Source: Epithemia pelagica (lineage: Eukaryota > Bacillariophyta > Bacillariophyceae > Surirellales > Surirellaceae). Taken from it: a stretch of 64,000 nt of DNA. The position numbers and the translations under genes were made by a program. The notes under the pieces are model-generated. The model was not told where the DNA came from. It did no database searches and saw only the letters and a program-made list of their open reading frames with translations. The stretch is taken from NCBI GenBank assembly GCA_946965045.2, contig OX337229.1, forward strand, positions 2,294,001-2,358,000, given 5' to 3'. This document shows positions 33,919 to 44,571 of this stretch, piece after piece. How positions within the stretch are numbered: the first letter of the stretch is position 1; each line of letters starts with the position of its first letter.

Positions 33919-36900
33919 CTACCACATGATACGTTGGGCCAGGAATCGCAATCGAGGTCCGGGTAGCAGTTTGGTTAGGATATCGGCAAGATTCGTTTCA
34001 CCTTCTTCCCATGCAATGCGCACGAGTCCAGCGGCTTGCGCTTCACGAGTCCGATGATAAGCAATTGCGTTGTGCTTCTTCTTTAGGACTGATTCCGGCT
34101 GCGTCGAGTTCTTAAACACAGATTCATTGTCGCAAAACACATTCGTCTCTCCATCCAACGGGATACCCATCATTCGCAACTTATACCGAAATGCTTCAAT
34201 CATTTCAATGGCAGTCTTCATCGCCACAAACTCACTGCCAAATGTAGACGTCTCAACAGTGTTTTGTCGTTTTGAATACCACATGATCGGTGCTCGTTGC
34301 AAGAACAGTAGGACTCCTGTTTGAGAGCGCCGTGTGACACGACATCCAGCATGATCAGCATCGACAAAGCAAGTCGTGGTGACAGCGTTTCCACGCGGTG
34401 CTGGTGCGTTTGGCGGAATTGGCTCGGCAGCATCAGGATAATACTCAGACCAATCCGGTCGGGTAAAACGTGACTCGTCGAAGTCAGGGGTTGTATCATC
34501 GAACACAATGGAGGATTTATCGTATTTCTTCAGATACGCAGAGATGTGTAACGTTTGCTCGAGATGTCCTTCTCGTGGATTCGCCATAAAACGGGACATA
34601 TGGGAGACTGCGGTTGTAATGTCGATACGACCGAGTTCAACAATCCAACGGAGAATACCAATCAGTCCTTGGTAATAGTTCGCACGTCTTGCGTCGAGTT
34701 CAGGAGTCGCATCCAATTCCGGGCGATATCCATCGGCGATCGGCGTCGTCACTTTGGACTTCAGCTTTTCTCCGGATTTCTCCAGTTCCGTTTCGACTTC
34801 AGCAAGAGCACGCTTACAATACTTGTCAGCGGACATGGCCCAACGATCGCGGTTCGACGGATCTTGCGTGTCGGGTATGGTATAACGCCGTATTTCGGAT
34901 CCCAAGTATTCGTCTGGTGGTTTGATACTGTCGGGCTTGATCGTATAGCGCCTCTGCAGGTCCTGCATCACGGTTTTGGGATCATGACTAACAATCAGCA
35001 GATCATCAATGTAGACCAAAACATACTCGTAATACTGGAACCCATCAGATGGTCGAGTGTTCGCTCGAAGCCATACGTCCGGATCAGCTTGACACATCTT
35101 AAATCCCATATCGCGGAGCGTTGCGGCGATGTGATCACGCCACCTTGCAGCAGAACTTTTGAGACCATATAATGCGCGCACTATCAGTGCGGGTTGTCCA
35201 ACCTTATCGGGTCCAAATTCGAGTCCCGCGGTGGTATAGGTCTTCTCTTTAGTCGGTGCGTTGAGATATGCGTTTTGCACGTCCCCGACGAGAACATCAA
35301 GACCATTTAGTGCAGCGATAGTAAAAGCAATGCGTACGCTATCGCGTGATACCACACTAGAATAGGTCGATTCTTTGGGTGGATCAGTTTTGTGGCCTCC
35401 GGCCACTAACCGTGCTTTTCGTCGCAGGTCTGATTTGATGTCAAAAACCATATGACAGGGAATATGCTTATATCCAGAAGGCACTTCGCCATCAGCTGGA
35501 AATTCGAAAGCAATGCCAACGTTCTTCATTTCTTTCTCAATAGCCTTACGCCAGAAGTCAGTGCCCGTTCGACGGTCAATCGCCAGAGCTTCTTCCACAG
35601 AGTGGGGCAACTCAATGCCATACTTGTGCGTTCGCTTCCAATAACGTGACTTAACCTTTTTGATAATGCGGTCTCGTTTGCGAAGTGCACGTGGCACCCA
35701 CCATGCGAAAGCAGGCTCTTTTGCGATGCCAGTGGATACTGCGTATTCGGCGGCTTCAATCATATTTCCATTCTTGACGTCTTTGAGCGGCAGCCAAACA
35801 GTCGATTGATCGGACAGTTCACATTGCAATTCCCAGCCTTTCGTTGTGTGGTGTGATGTGCCGTCAAGGAACGATGCGTCTGTTCGCTTAACTGCGGTCT
35901 CATCACTGCGGTGTCCCACAATGGCTTTCAATGTGTTGAACGCATTACCCTCCGGGTCAACTTGCGAATACAGATTCTCTGCGATCATATTGGTTGCATA
36001 CGACTCGACCGATCCATCCGGAAACTGTACATCGTAGTACCGGGTATCAAGGATTGGGTTGGCGTCGCGCTCACCAATAGGTCGCCCATGAGCATCTTTC
36101 GTGCGTCCAATGATTTTCGCTCGAGCGCTTTCACCTCCTCGCGGCAGCATGACTTCAGCGGTGAGATATTCGTCTAGTTCCTCCGGCGTGTACGCGTCGG
36201 ATTCCAGGGCTTCGGCCTCTGGGAACAAGGGCTCTAGAAGTTCACCTTCGTCAAGGAGGTCTGGGGGTGGATCGCTCCCAGTTGTGCCATCAGATGGCGG
36301 CTCATTCATTTGCGTTTGAATAGCGACATCATAGTCCAACAACTGCTGATGAATCGTCGGATTCTTCAGGTCGTCTTCCGGAATGGCCCACACATCTTTC
36401 CGCGTGACATGATTGCCCTCTTGCGTTAGGATTTCATAGGCCATATCATCGGTGCAATCATCGGCTAAACCCAACCATCGGCCAATCAGTCTTTTTTCGA
36501 AGGGAAACTGTGCCATGGGCATGCGATAATACACCGGCTGATAGAATTGGAACATGGCTAATGGAGAGATGTCTGGCGTTGAGCCAATTACATGCTCGAA
36601 CGGTGTACGTCCATCTAATTCAGGGATATCGGATGCCGTGAGTTGCCGTACGTGTGAGCACCATTTAAGAGCATAGCTCCATAAACGTCGTGGTGCGCCG
36701 GTTGTCCTCATAATCTTGACAACTCCCTTCTTTAGTTCACGAATGCTCGCTTCGGCGGCGTTCTGCCATGGACTATAAGGAACCGTTTTCTCCATCTTTA
36801 TGCGGTACTCGTTGCATATTTCACGGGACTTCCCTAGGAACAATTCTCGGGCACCATCAGATACCATTGTTTGGGGAATCCCTACATTGTGAATCAAAGA

Positions 36901-38148
36901 CATCAATCCTTCAGGATGTTGCTTTTTCGACTTCCAGGGATAAACGTGGTCGAATCCTTTGCCGTCTGTAAAGATCGAGGCGCCCGTGTCCCCGTTCAGT
37001 GATACTTCCTTGGCAAACATCTCGTCCGAGAACCAACGGCCTTTCACATTAGGGAATTTGAGCCACGGTGCCTTCTTATGGACCTTTCGCTCAGATGGGA
37101 TTAATACGTTTCGTACTCCAGCCTGCGTCGTCACTTTAAGCGTATTCTTCGCTTTGGGTAAACCAATGCCCCAACGTTGTGACAGTACGGCTGCGTCAAG
37201 CACTCCCTTTCCAGCAGGATCGGCTGGGGAAGACTCGTTAGCAGTCTTGATCATGTACAGCCGACGTTCACGTTTGTCCTCCGGGACTACATCAGGCTCC
37301 TCCTTCTCTGGATGAACAGTGACCGTCGCTATTAAGCGTTCGTACAGGTCGTCGCCTTGTGCGTCGGCGTCCAGATCGGGTGATGGATTGGCAAAAGCAT
37401 GCTGGTACGTTCGCACTGCTTTGATGAGTCGTGGAATGGAGGATGCGGCAATCGAATTCGGATCGCCATTGCGAACGACAGTAGCGGCAGCTACACCCAG
37501 TTTCTCCTCCGCGTCCGCAAAGGCGGTAGAACGAGGTTGCCATGGGCTATCGGCAGTTAGCACAACTTGTGGCAAGTGTTCCAGCTCGTCAGAAGTGGGT
37601 TTGCGAGTGGTGAAACCACTTATCACACCAGCCATGGTGAGCGGGATAGTGAGATCGGCATCCGATACGTGGATACTATGCGTGCTGTGCGGGTCAAACT
37701 GTTTAGGTACGTTGTTGACAACGATGCCATGGGCACGCATCTGGTTCGGACAGAGTAACGAACTGCCCATACGGTCCCCTAAAAACAATGCTTGGTGGAT
37801 AACAAGCAAGTAAGACTGGTTTTCGCTGTCAGTCCAGACAGTGGCAACAGTCGCAATAGGGACATTGGTCAGCGGGTTATATTCCTCCGCGAACGGATGC
37901 ACACTGATATAGCGGTGGGCTTCGGAGAGCATTACGAAGTCTCTTCCCACGGCACAGGTGTCCGCATGTGAGTCCAACTCACAGGTGAGCTCAATGGTCT
38001 CAACACCATATTCGTCGGTGTTCATAGCACATAGACGATGTGCGAAACGTTCAGAATAACTATAATGGGTGCCTACATGTGTATTCGATTGAACAATAAG
38101 ATTCGTTTTATCAAGTTTTACTGCTTCGGCAGCGGATACACAGGGCAC
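33919..38148 (-). CDS. Pol of copia A (protease, integrase, RT, RNase H), intact
   Basis: 1,409 codons without a stop. Protease DSHADTCAVG at residues 59-68. Integrase at roughly 370-560, with SDGARELFLG and the E in NAAEASIREL. RT at roughly 850-1110: DVQNAYLNAPTKEK, VRALYGLKSSAARW and YIDD (about 35,000-35,015). RNase H at roughly 1210-1400: CFVDADHAG, TFGSEFVAMK, FCDNESVFKN, ADILTKLL. The frame opens at GTG, six bases after the gag UGA and in the same frame as gag. The first ATG is about 42 codons in, just before the protease. Expression by UGA readthrough is a reasonable inference. Confidence 0.95.
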   Translation of the reverse strand: MPCVSAAEAVKLDKTNLIVQSNTHVGTHYSYSERFAHRLCAMNTDEYGVETIELTCELDSHADTCAVGRDFVMLSEAHRYISVHPFAEEYNPLTNVPIATVATVWTDSENQSYLLVIHQALFLGDRMGSSLLCPNQMRAHGIVVNNVPKQFDPHSTHSIHVSDADLTIPLTMAGVISGFTTRKPTSDELEHLPQVVLTADSPWQPRSTAFADAEEKLGVAAATVVRNGDPNSIAASSIPRLIKAVRTYQHAFANPSPDLDADAQGDDLYERLIATVTVHPEKEEPDVVPEDKRERRLYMIKTANESSPADPAGKGVLDAAVLSQRWGIGLPKAKNTLKVTTQAGVRNVLIPSERKVHKKAPWLKFPNVKGRWFSDEMFAKEVSLNGDTGASIFTDGKGFDHVYPWKSKKQHPEGLMSLIHNVGIPQTMVSDGARELFLGKSREICNEYRIKMEKTVPYSPWQNAAEASIRELKKGVVKIMRTTGAPRRLWSYALKWCSHVRQLTASDIPELDGRTPFEHVIGSTPDISPLAMFQFYQPVYYRMPMAQFPFEKRLIGRWLGLADDCTDDMAYEILTQEGNHVTRKDVWAIPEDDLKNPTIHQQLLDYDVAIQTQMNEPPSDGTTGSDPPPDLLDEGELLEPLFPEAEALESDAYTPEELDEYLTAEVMLPRGGESARAKIIGRTKDAHGRPIGERDANPILDTRYYDVQFPDGSVESYATNMIAENLYSQVDPEGNAFNTLKAIVGHRSDETAVKRTDASFLDGTSHHTTKGWELQCELSDQSTVWLPLKDVKNGNMIEAAEYAVSTGIAKEPAFAWWVPRALRKRDRIIKKVKSRYWKRTHKYGIELPHSVEEALAIDRRTGTDFWRKAIEKEMKNVGIAFEFPADGEVPSGYKHIPCHMVFDIKSDLRRKARLVAGGHKTDPPKESTYSSVVSRDSVRIAFTIAALNGLDVLVGDVQNAYLNAPTKEKTYTTAGLEFGPDKVGQPALIVRALYGLKSSAARWRDHIAATLRDMGFKMCQADPDVWLRANTRPSDGFQYYEYVLVYIDDLLIVSHDPKTVMQDLQRRYTIKPDSIKPPDEYLGSEIRRYTIPDTQDPSNRDRWAMSADKYCKRALAEVETELEKSGEKLKSKVTTPIADGYRPELDATPELDARRANYYQGLIGILRWIVELGRIDITTAVSHMSRFMANPREGHLEQTLHISAYLKKYDKSSIVFDDTTPDFDESRFTRPDWSEYYPDAAEPIPPNAPAPRGNAVTTTCFVDADHAGCRVTRRSQTGVLLFLQRAPIMWYSKRQNTVETSTFGSEFVAMKTAIEMIEAFRYKLRMMGIPLDGETNVFCDNESVFKNSTQPESVLKKKHNAIAYHRTREAQAAGLVRIAWEEGETNLADILTKLLPGPRLRFLAQRIMW

Positions 38149-38154
38149 ACTCCA

Positions 38155-40230
38155 TCAGGAGGAATTAGACATGTCGGCAGACTTGTCAGAGACATTGGGG
38201 TCACGGACATCGAATTCAAGATCGGCGGAATAACGACCGCACACATTACGCCTTCGCTCTGCGGCAGCCAATTGTCCATTGGCAAGCATAGTGTATTTCA
38301 AAGCTTCGTCGAACACTTCCGTGTGCTCGGCTAAGCGTCTGCACACATGGTACATTTGGCGCTCTTCTCGTTCATAGCCTGACATTTTAGACCAGCGCCA
38401 AGACCAAATTGGACTATTGTGTACAATAGTGTCGATCTCTTCGCGGAAGCTTCCTTTCAGCATACTTTGGTCATGCTTGGTAAGTGAGCGGACGTTGCGA
38501 GGCCCTTCAGCAAACTTGCCTTTGACCGGTAGCGGCAGCTTTACAAAGATGTCGCCGTGTTCCGGGACTGGTGGGATGGTCATATGACTCATATCAGGAC
38601 GTCCGTCCTCTTCCCATTGCCACATCGGTGGATAGGTCTCGTATTCCCCCATGGGGCGAGTACGTACGGATTTGACGGACGCAGATCCGGGTTCGTTCGG
38701 TTGTGCTTTAGCCTTATGCGCGAAACGTCCAAAGCTGTTGCCAGCTGAGGACTTTGTCGGCTGCGAATCATCTTCGGATGATTTTGCAGGTGAGGCGGAA
38801 GCGCGGAACTTAGAGTGCTTGTCTGGCGACGGTACGTTGTCAACAGAGGAGTCAAGCAAGTTCTCGTCTACTTCCATAATGACCGATACGTTGGTCTTAG
38901 CCTCAGGCTTAGCGTCGTCATCAATGTCTACTGAGATTGCGTCCTCAGCAGTACTCCCATGCGACGTTTTCGACCTCTTCGACGATGCGTTGGAAGAGTC
39001 GTCTGTGGTGACGGATCCAAGCTTCCGCTTTTCTTTGCGCTCTTTGCGAAGAGCCTGGACTTGTTTGCGTTCGTCCTCCGTCAGGTCTGCCCATTCGTCG
39101 GCATCGTAGTGACCAGCATGAACGCGGTCCTTCTTTTTCTTGCTCTTTTTCTGATTGCGCCCTTTGCCCTTTCCTTTGCTTGGGGTGGTACTAGCAGCAG
39201 CGATCTTGCGAGAGTCGTCCTGCGTTTCGGTTTTGGCGGCACTGTGCACAGTCAAGAAGTATTGCTGGCACGCTTCAAAGTTCTCCAACTTCTCCTGGTC
39301 ACCGTTGACGACGGTCTTTGCTTGGACGAGTGTCGGATCGGTGATCCCATTCATGAAATCGGTCACTTTTTTCGTTTTCGCGACCGTTTCGCCAAGCTCT
39401 TCCAGGGTGTTGTGCGCATGTTGGTGACGGTGAATGTAGTCATGGAAGCGGTACTTCCCTCGTCCTGTAAACTTAGCATTTGCGATCTGCGCATAAGCCT
39501 GTTTCTTGCGCAGGATGCTCGCGGCCTGTCCAGTGGCTTGCCGCTTGACGGTTAGGTAGGCCTCACGGCCGTCCTTCGATTTCGCGTGCGTTTTAGCAAA
39601 CGTCCATGCCGGACCATCGTAGATAAGAGGGTAGTACAGCTCATACACTCTGCGTCGGTCGGCTTTGTACTGGTCCCCCTCATGACGAGTGGTCGCGACT
39701 AGGTCGTCGTCAATGCAGTCGTAATCGGCGGTTAGTGCGTCGTCCGGTACGTCGGACTCCTCACGCAATACGTAGGTGAGCGGCACTCCCGTTGTCGGAT
39801 TACGGTGCTGACCCAAGTACGTGCGCCACATTCCGTCGTGACGTTCCCAATCGGCAAGGTTCGTTAGCCTTTTGGGTGGTACTGGGTCATCCTGACCATC
39901 AGTGGTGGTGGCATTCGCGAGTTCCGTTACGCGTTTCATCCACTTGGTGATTACGTCACCAGTATAAGCACCAGCATCAAGGTCCTGACCACGGACAGAA
40001 CGGTATTCCAACCACATTCGGAAGCCAAGGAACTTGAGGTTGAATTGGTAGGGTAGGGTGACGCCGTCAGGTAGGTTCTTGGCTAGTGTCTTCAGCATGG
40101 GCTTTACTTCGTTGATAGGAAACTCCAGGAACTGATCCGTTGTCGTGAAGCCCTGTTGCGTTAGGTACCCAACGGTAGCATTGTCGTAGCCACAGCGGCC
40201 CAGTGCAGTACGGAAGGCATTTGCGGCCAT
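38155..40230 (-). CDS. Gag of copia A, intact
   Basis: 691 codons from an ATG at 40,230 that follows a leader of about 500 bp. The N-terminal 90 residues include a SAM-like helical stretch (YLTQQGFTTTDQFLEFPINE). The capsid-like core has LIYDGPAWTFAKTHAKSKDG, GRGKYRFHDYIHRHQHAHN and VTDFMNGITDPTL. A basic tract (KGKGKGRNQKKSKKKKDR) then precedes a W-x-x-LTEDERKQVQALR helix that recurs in diatom copia Gags. No CCHC knuckle. A long Ser/Lys/Asp C-terminal extension follows. The TGA stop is in frame with pol. Confidence 0.92.
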   Translation of the reverse strand: MAANAFRTALGRCGYDNATVGYLTQQGFTTTDQFLEFPINEVKPMLKTLAKNLPDGVTLPYQFNLKFLGFRMWLEYRSVRGQDLDAGAYTGDVITKWMKRVTELANATTTDGQDDPVPPKRLTNLADWERHDGMWRTYLGQHRNPTTGVPLTYVLREESDVPDDALTADYDCIDDDLVATTRHEGDQYKADRRRVYELYYPLIYDGPAWTFAKTHAKSKDGREAYLTVKRQATGQAASILRKKQAYAQIANAKFTGRGKYRFHDYIHRHQHAHNTLEELGETVAKTKKVTDFMNGITDPTLVQAKTVVNGDQEKLENFEACQQYFLTVHSAAKTETQDDSRKIAAASTTPSKGKGKGRNQKKSKKKKDRVHAGHYDADEWADLTEDERKQVQALRKERKEKRKLGSVTTDDSSNASSKRSKTSHGSTAEDAISVDIDDDAKPEAKTNVSVIMEVDENLLDSSVDNVPSPDKHSKFRASASPAKSSEDDSQPTKSSAGNSFGRFAHKAKAQPNEPGSASVKSVRTRPMGEYETYPPMWQWEEDGRPDMSHMTIPPVPEHGDIFVKLPLPVKGKFAEGPRNVRSLTKHDQSMLKGSFREEIDTIVHNSPIWSWRWSKMSGYEREERQMYHVCRRLAEHTEVFDEALKYTMLANGQLAAAERRRNVCGRYSADLEFDVRDPNVSDKSADMSNSS

Positions 40231-40725
40231 GGTTCAAGGGTCGGATGAAGGGTAGGAGGGTAGTAGAAGGTCAAACGGATGGCAAGGGAAGGCTTGTTCT
40301 TGTGCAGAAATTTGCAATTGTGATGGGAAGAGCGAATTTCTGTGAGCCAACAATCTGCGAGTGAATCGGCGAGTAGTCGTCCGGCGATTCCGCGAGCGAG
40401 CGAGCTAGCGATCGGCGAATCCGCGAGTCGGCGAACCGGCGATTCCGCGAGCAAGCAGGTACGTGTCAAAAGCCAGCAGGCTTATATAATTGAGTCGTAC
40501 GGAGCGCGTGGATGGACGGTCCACGTGTACGAGCACGTGCACGGTACGTTGTGCAGTCGCAAGTCACAAATTAGCGAGTGGGTCCCACAGTGACAAAAAC
40601 AAGTCACAGAGATGACGCAAGCGAGCGAGTGACGAAGCCGCTTAGCGCGAACAACTCCCGAGCGTTGATCAGGCGCTTGCCGTCCGGCGAACAGTGGGGA
40701 AACAACAGACTTGGGTCTGATAAAC

Positions 40726-40965
40726 TGAATAAAAACTGACGGCCAGACGCAAAATACGGCTTGCAACAATCAAACTATCAGAAATTATGATGACTAAACT
40801 AGGGGTGCCCTTTGGGGGCAAATCGCTCACGTAGGGGCCAAATAGCGACCACGGTACCCACTAGCGAACACATAACTAGGGGCCGGGCGATGCCAGGCGG
40901 TGCGTAGCGAGGCATGGCGAGGCCCTTCGTAGGTTACAAAGGGGGCGCCCGTGATTATTTATTTA
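40726..40965 (-). repeat. 5' LTR of copia A
   Basis: 240 bp, identical to the LTR at 33557-33796. Its downstream edge on the minus strand is followed by GTTTATCAGACCC, which shares TATCAGA with the common copia primer-binding site and may be the PBS. Confidence 0.93.
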
Positions 40966-40969
40966 GCTC

Positions 40970-43676
40970 GCCATGAAGACTCGCAACGCTAACAAAGCCG
41001 CTGCCGCCGCCGCAAACAAGGAGAACGCACCGCCTCATCGTCCTGCTGCTGTAAAGACTCGTCAATCCAGCAAGGCTGCGTCGACTGTTTGCAAGAAAAG
41101 CAACCCTTCGTCATCGCTCCTCCGGAAACGATCCGTCAACATCCCTGTTCCAAAACAGGGGAACAAGAAACCTGCACCGGTTCCTCTGTCCGAACCTTCT
41201 CAGAACTCGTAAGAAGTCACTGACGATTGTTGTTTCTTTGTGTAGTGTCATGTTCCCATCTCACTCTGTTTGATTGTTCGTATTGCAGGGATGCTGTTCT
41301 TCCTGTTGGAACTTTGGAAGCTCCGAATGTGGAATCCATTGCTGTGGCCCCTCAGTACGTTGACTTTGCTTTGCATTGGTGGATTGCTTTCATGGTTCGT
41401 CCAGTTCTAATTGTCTCGTTGATTGATGTGCTTTGCAGGGCGTCCATGCAAGTGCCTCCCAATGGAACCTCCGTTCCGCCTCGCAATGGAACCTCTGTTC
41501 TGCCTCCCAATGGAACCTCCGTTCCCATTGCTCCGAATGTGGCCCCTCAGTACGTTGGTTTTGACTTGCAGTGGATTGTCTGCATGTTTCTTCCTGTTCC
41601 AACTGTCTCGTTGATTGCTGCGTTTTACAGGGCGTCGACGCAAGTGCCTCCCAATGAAACGTCCGTTCCCATTGCTCCCTCTCTAAAGATGGCTGCCCAA
41701 GCTGCGTCTTCTCGGTCCACCCTTGTTGTCGACGAAGCAACAGGGCGGGTGACCTTTGACTTCCTTTCGAGCAACTCGCTACCCGAGGTAGTCAATACCC
41801 CCGACGATCTTGAGGCATGGGCCTCTTATGCCAGGATCTCGAACGAGCGCGTCTATGGAGACGGGGCTCGCAACGTAAATTTCTCTGACCTGTCAATGAA
41901 CACGGCAGGGTATGAGCGGGAGAAGGCAAGAACATTTGAACGCTTTCTGAACATCCTGGCCCGACATCAAGACTTACACAAACTCACCAAAGTCATCGCC
42001 GATCCTGATAACCCATCGAAGCAAACCCTCCGTCTTTTTACGTTGTTGCGAGGATACAAGACCCCGGAGAAAGCAAAGTGTCTGAATCTTGTATTTTACC
42101 TTTTGGTCTCGAATCTGTACACCAAGGCCGGGCAGGTGTATCAACCGAACGCTTTGAAAAAGATGCTGGACCATGTGTTCTCTGTGCTTCATACCAACGG
42201 CATTCAGTACGGGAGTCTGGATCTTCAAAACCTGCCCCGTTCATACCATGCTTACTGCAAAAAGCAGTTTGAAGAAGAGTCGCGCCCGAAGAAAGCCAAG
42301 ATTGTGCAGAATGACGAGTACCTGTTTCGGAACAAGGCAAACCCGAAACAAAATCCTTTTACGGTCCCCATCGACCTTTTACGACTAGTAGTTTATAAGT
42401 TCCAACGTGATTTCGGTCCACGTGGTACCATCGAGGTAAGTACTGTCTGATTGTTGGTTTGGTTTCTTCGGACATATGATTTCTCACGTTTTTTGCCTCG
42501 TTTCTTACAGACCTGTAAAGTTAGAGTTGCAGACTTAGTCCACATCCCCGCACTTCCAGAGGAGTATGGCTCGTTGGCGGGCCTACCCGCGTACAAACTC
42601 AAAGAGTATAGCCGCGAGAAATGCTCGAAGCTGTCATTGAATAACCCCACTCTTGACGCTGAAGACGGGCGCGAGCTCAACATGATCGTCAACAACCCCG
42701 ACGACCCGTGGTCCACGTACAAATTACTCCAGTACTGGATCGAGCACGCCCTACCTCCTGGCTGGACGGGTCTACTGTTTCTCAATATTGCTTCGGAGAA
42801 GGAACGCAAGGCTCGTCCCTCTCCTGCGAATGACAAGTGGTGGGCTGGCACCATGTTGGTGCGAGACACGTCGAAAGAAGCCATGGCTCGCTACAACAAA
42901 GCAGTCGCAAATGGTTTCACAGGACCGCCTCCGACACGCCCAATCGGTCAACTCGGCAAGAAGTGGCCGAACGAAAATGCCAAGCTCCTATTCAAGAGGT
43001 GCGGCTTAGAAGACTGGAAACAAACGACTGCGCGGACGGGCCGCCGTACCGGAATCTCCAACGTGGCACAATCTGGTGCTCCACAAAAGATCGTCAACAA
43101 ATTCGGACGCCACAAGACTGATGAGGCGAACTTCGCATACCAAGAGTTTGGACCGGAATCCTACGCCGCGGTCTTAAAAGCAAACTGGCATAAGGATGCC
43201 TCGCCTGTCACAGTCAAACAAGGTAAGTCCATTTTTTGGTTGATTGCTATCGTTGTTTCTTCTCTCATTCTTCTGTTTTCTTTTCAGAACCCGTGGAAAC
43301 GAAACCAAAGTCTCACCACGAGAAGAAGGCGCTGTCTGCAGTTTTTCAACCATTGACTCTAGAAGAAGATGATGATTTGACGGATTCTCTCTTCAAAGGC
43401 TTTTACTGGGAGGCTTTTGGCACCAACGGCCAACAAGCCTCGAACATAATTGAGTCACAGGCTCCTCCTCCAAAGAAGAAGCCGCCGAAGTCAGTTGTCG
43501 CCTCGCACATGCCTCAATGCAACACCCCCACTTCCTCGTCATCGTCATCGTCATCCATGTGTTCTCCACACGGTCGGTTCCGCTCGAATGGTATGGTTGC
43601 TCCTACCTTCATCCCACAACAACAACAACCCTCGTCTTTCATCGTAACACAACAAGAACAACCAGCACTTGCTTGA
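40970..43676 (+). CDS. Crypton-like tyrosine recombinase gene, exons 2-7
   Basis: Exons 40970-41208, 41289-41354, 41439-41549, 41631-42435, 42511-43222 and 43288-43676, with GT-AG introns of about 65-85 bp, all keep frame. With exon 1 the product is about 840 residues. After a basic, low-complexity N-terminus comes an all-helical region, then the recombinase core in exon 6: ARTGRRTGISNVAQSGAPQK (about 43,030-43,088), GRHKT where HxxR/GHK is usual, and ANFAYQE with the candidate nucleophile Tyr at about 43,138. This matches the R...HxxR...Y order of Crypton and DUF3504-type recombinases; the first catalytic Arg was not pinned down. A Gln/Pro-rich tail ends at TGA 43674. Copia A in exon 2 should abolish normal expression. 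Confidence 0.72.
41289..41630 (+). repeat. Tandemly duplicated exon-intron unit in the recombinase gene
   Basis: Exons 3 and 4 both end APNV...APQ. The introns after them both begin GTACGTTG and share TGGATTG and TGTCTCGTTGATTG. Exons 4 and 5 both begin with a Q split by the intron and then AS-x-QVPPN. Exon 4 also holds three NGTSV repeats. An exon with its intron was duplicated. Confidence 0.75.
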
Positions 43677-43928
43677 ATGCCGACGATGTTGCAACCCACC
43701 TACCCTACACAGCAGCCCATGATGAATGGGTTTATGCAACAACCGTACATGCATACGACCTCAATGCAGTTTGGGATGGTTGCTCCGAACTACGCACCAC
43801 AGCCTTCCATCATGCCGACCACCATGCAACAAACCATGATCCAGCAGCCCCATTTTCAACCTGTTCAGTTCCAACAACCCTCCCATCCACGCAAGTACAA
43901 GAAATCCCACAAGAAGAGGTCTTCTTGA
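43677..43928 (+). pseudogene. In-frame continuation of the recombinase tail after TGA
   Basis: After TGA at 43674 the same frame stays open for 83 codons rich in Met, Gln and Pro (MPTMLQPTYPTQQPMMNGF), ending in a basic KYKKSHKKRSS. The composition matches the tail before the stop, so the original protein probably extended to 43,928. Confidence 0.55.
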
Positions 43929-44571
43929 TGGGTTAGTTGGTGAGTTTTCGTCACCTGCTGCTTGTTTCTTTCGTTTCTTCATGTTTATCTCACAAACTTT
44001 TTCTTATTTGCACAGACTTACAGTGCTGCTACTGTCCACTATCAGTATTCTCTACTTCTTCCAACAGTCGCCCTAGTTGCTGGTATGGTGAGTAACCATG
44101 GCTGTATTTTCGACCTTCCTCTGTCTTGTTTGACTAACCAATTGTCTATTGCATTCACAGTGATCCCATTATTCAATGGTTGATCCTTCTAGAACTTAGG
44201 TATCGTCGTTGCCATCGTTGCGTCCATTTTTCGTGGTGCGCTCTTTCCCCTTGGTTTGCTCGCCCGGCGTGTTTGTGCGCGAATCGCGCGAATTTTCGGT
44301 AATTACTACCTTCCGCTCGTACAATAATTTCGTACTCTACTATAAAAATGTGAGCAGAACTACCTGCATAGCTAGGTATGGAGTTAGTGCCGCAACTCTT
44401 CAAACCGTTGAATGAAGCTGAGGCTGTCTGTATGGATGGTCAAGGTGTGAAGAGGATTACCCAGGAATCCGTAGTATCGCAGAAAGTGCTTAAGAAAACA
44501 GATCAGGGTCCATATAGACCAGGCTTCAGCTCAGAACGACGACATGGGCCATCCCAATACTGGCCGCAAAC
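43929..44571 (+). other. 3' region of the recombinase gene with two possible UTR introns
   Basis: Two stretches look like introns: GTGAGTTTTC near 43,939 to TTGCACAG near 44,017, and GTGAGTAACC near 44,090 to ATTCACAG near 44,160. No conserved coding sequence was seen. The region ends at the copia B LTR. Confidence 0.4.

Larger units (their letters stand above)
33557..40965 (-). mobile_element. Copia A: intact Ty1/copia element inside exon 2 of the recombinase gene
   Basis: 7,409 bp on the minus strand, with 240-bp LTRs at both ends that are identical by eye, complete gag and complete pol. AGCTC precedes 33557 and recurs at 40965-40969 as a target duplication (it overlaps the last LTR base). 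Identical LTRs and intact frames imply a very recent insertion. It splits exon 2 of the recombinase gene 10 bases from its start. Confidence 0.95.

Noticed and set aside
38959-39555. 198-codon plus-strand frame, also present antisense in copia B
   Set aside because: It is the complement of gag in both copies, so its repetition only reflects gag.
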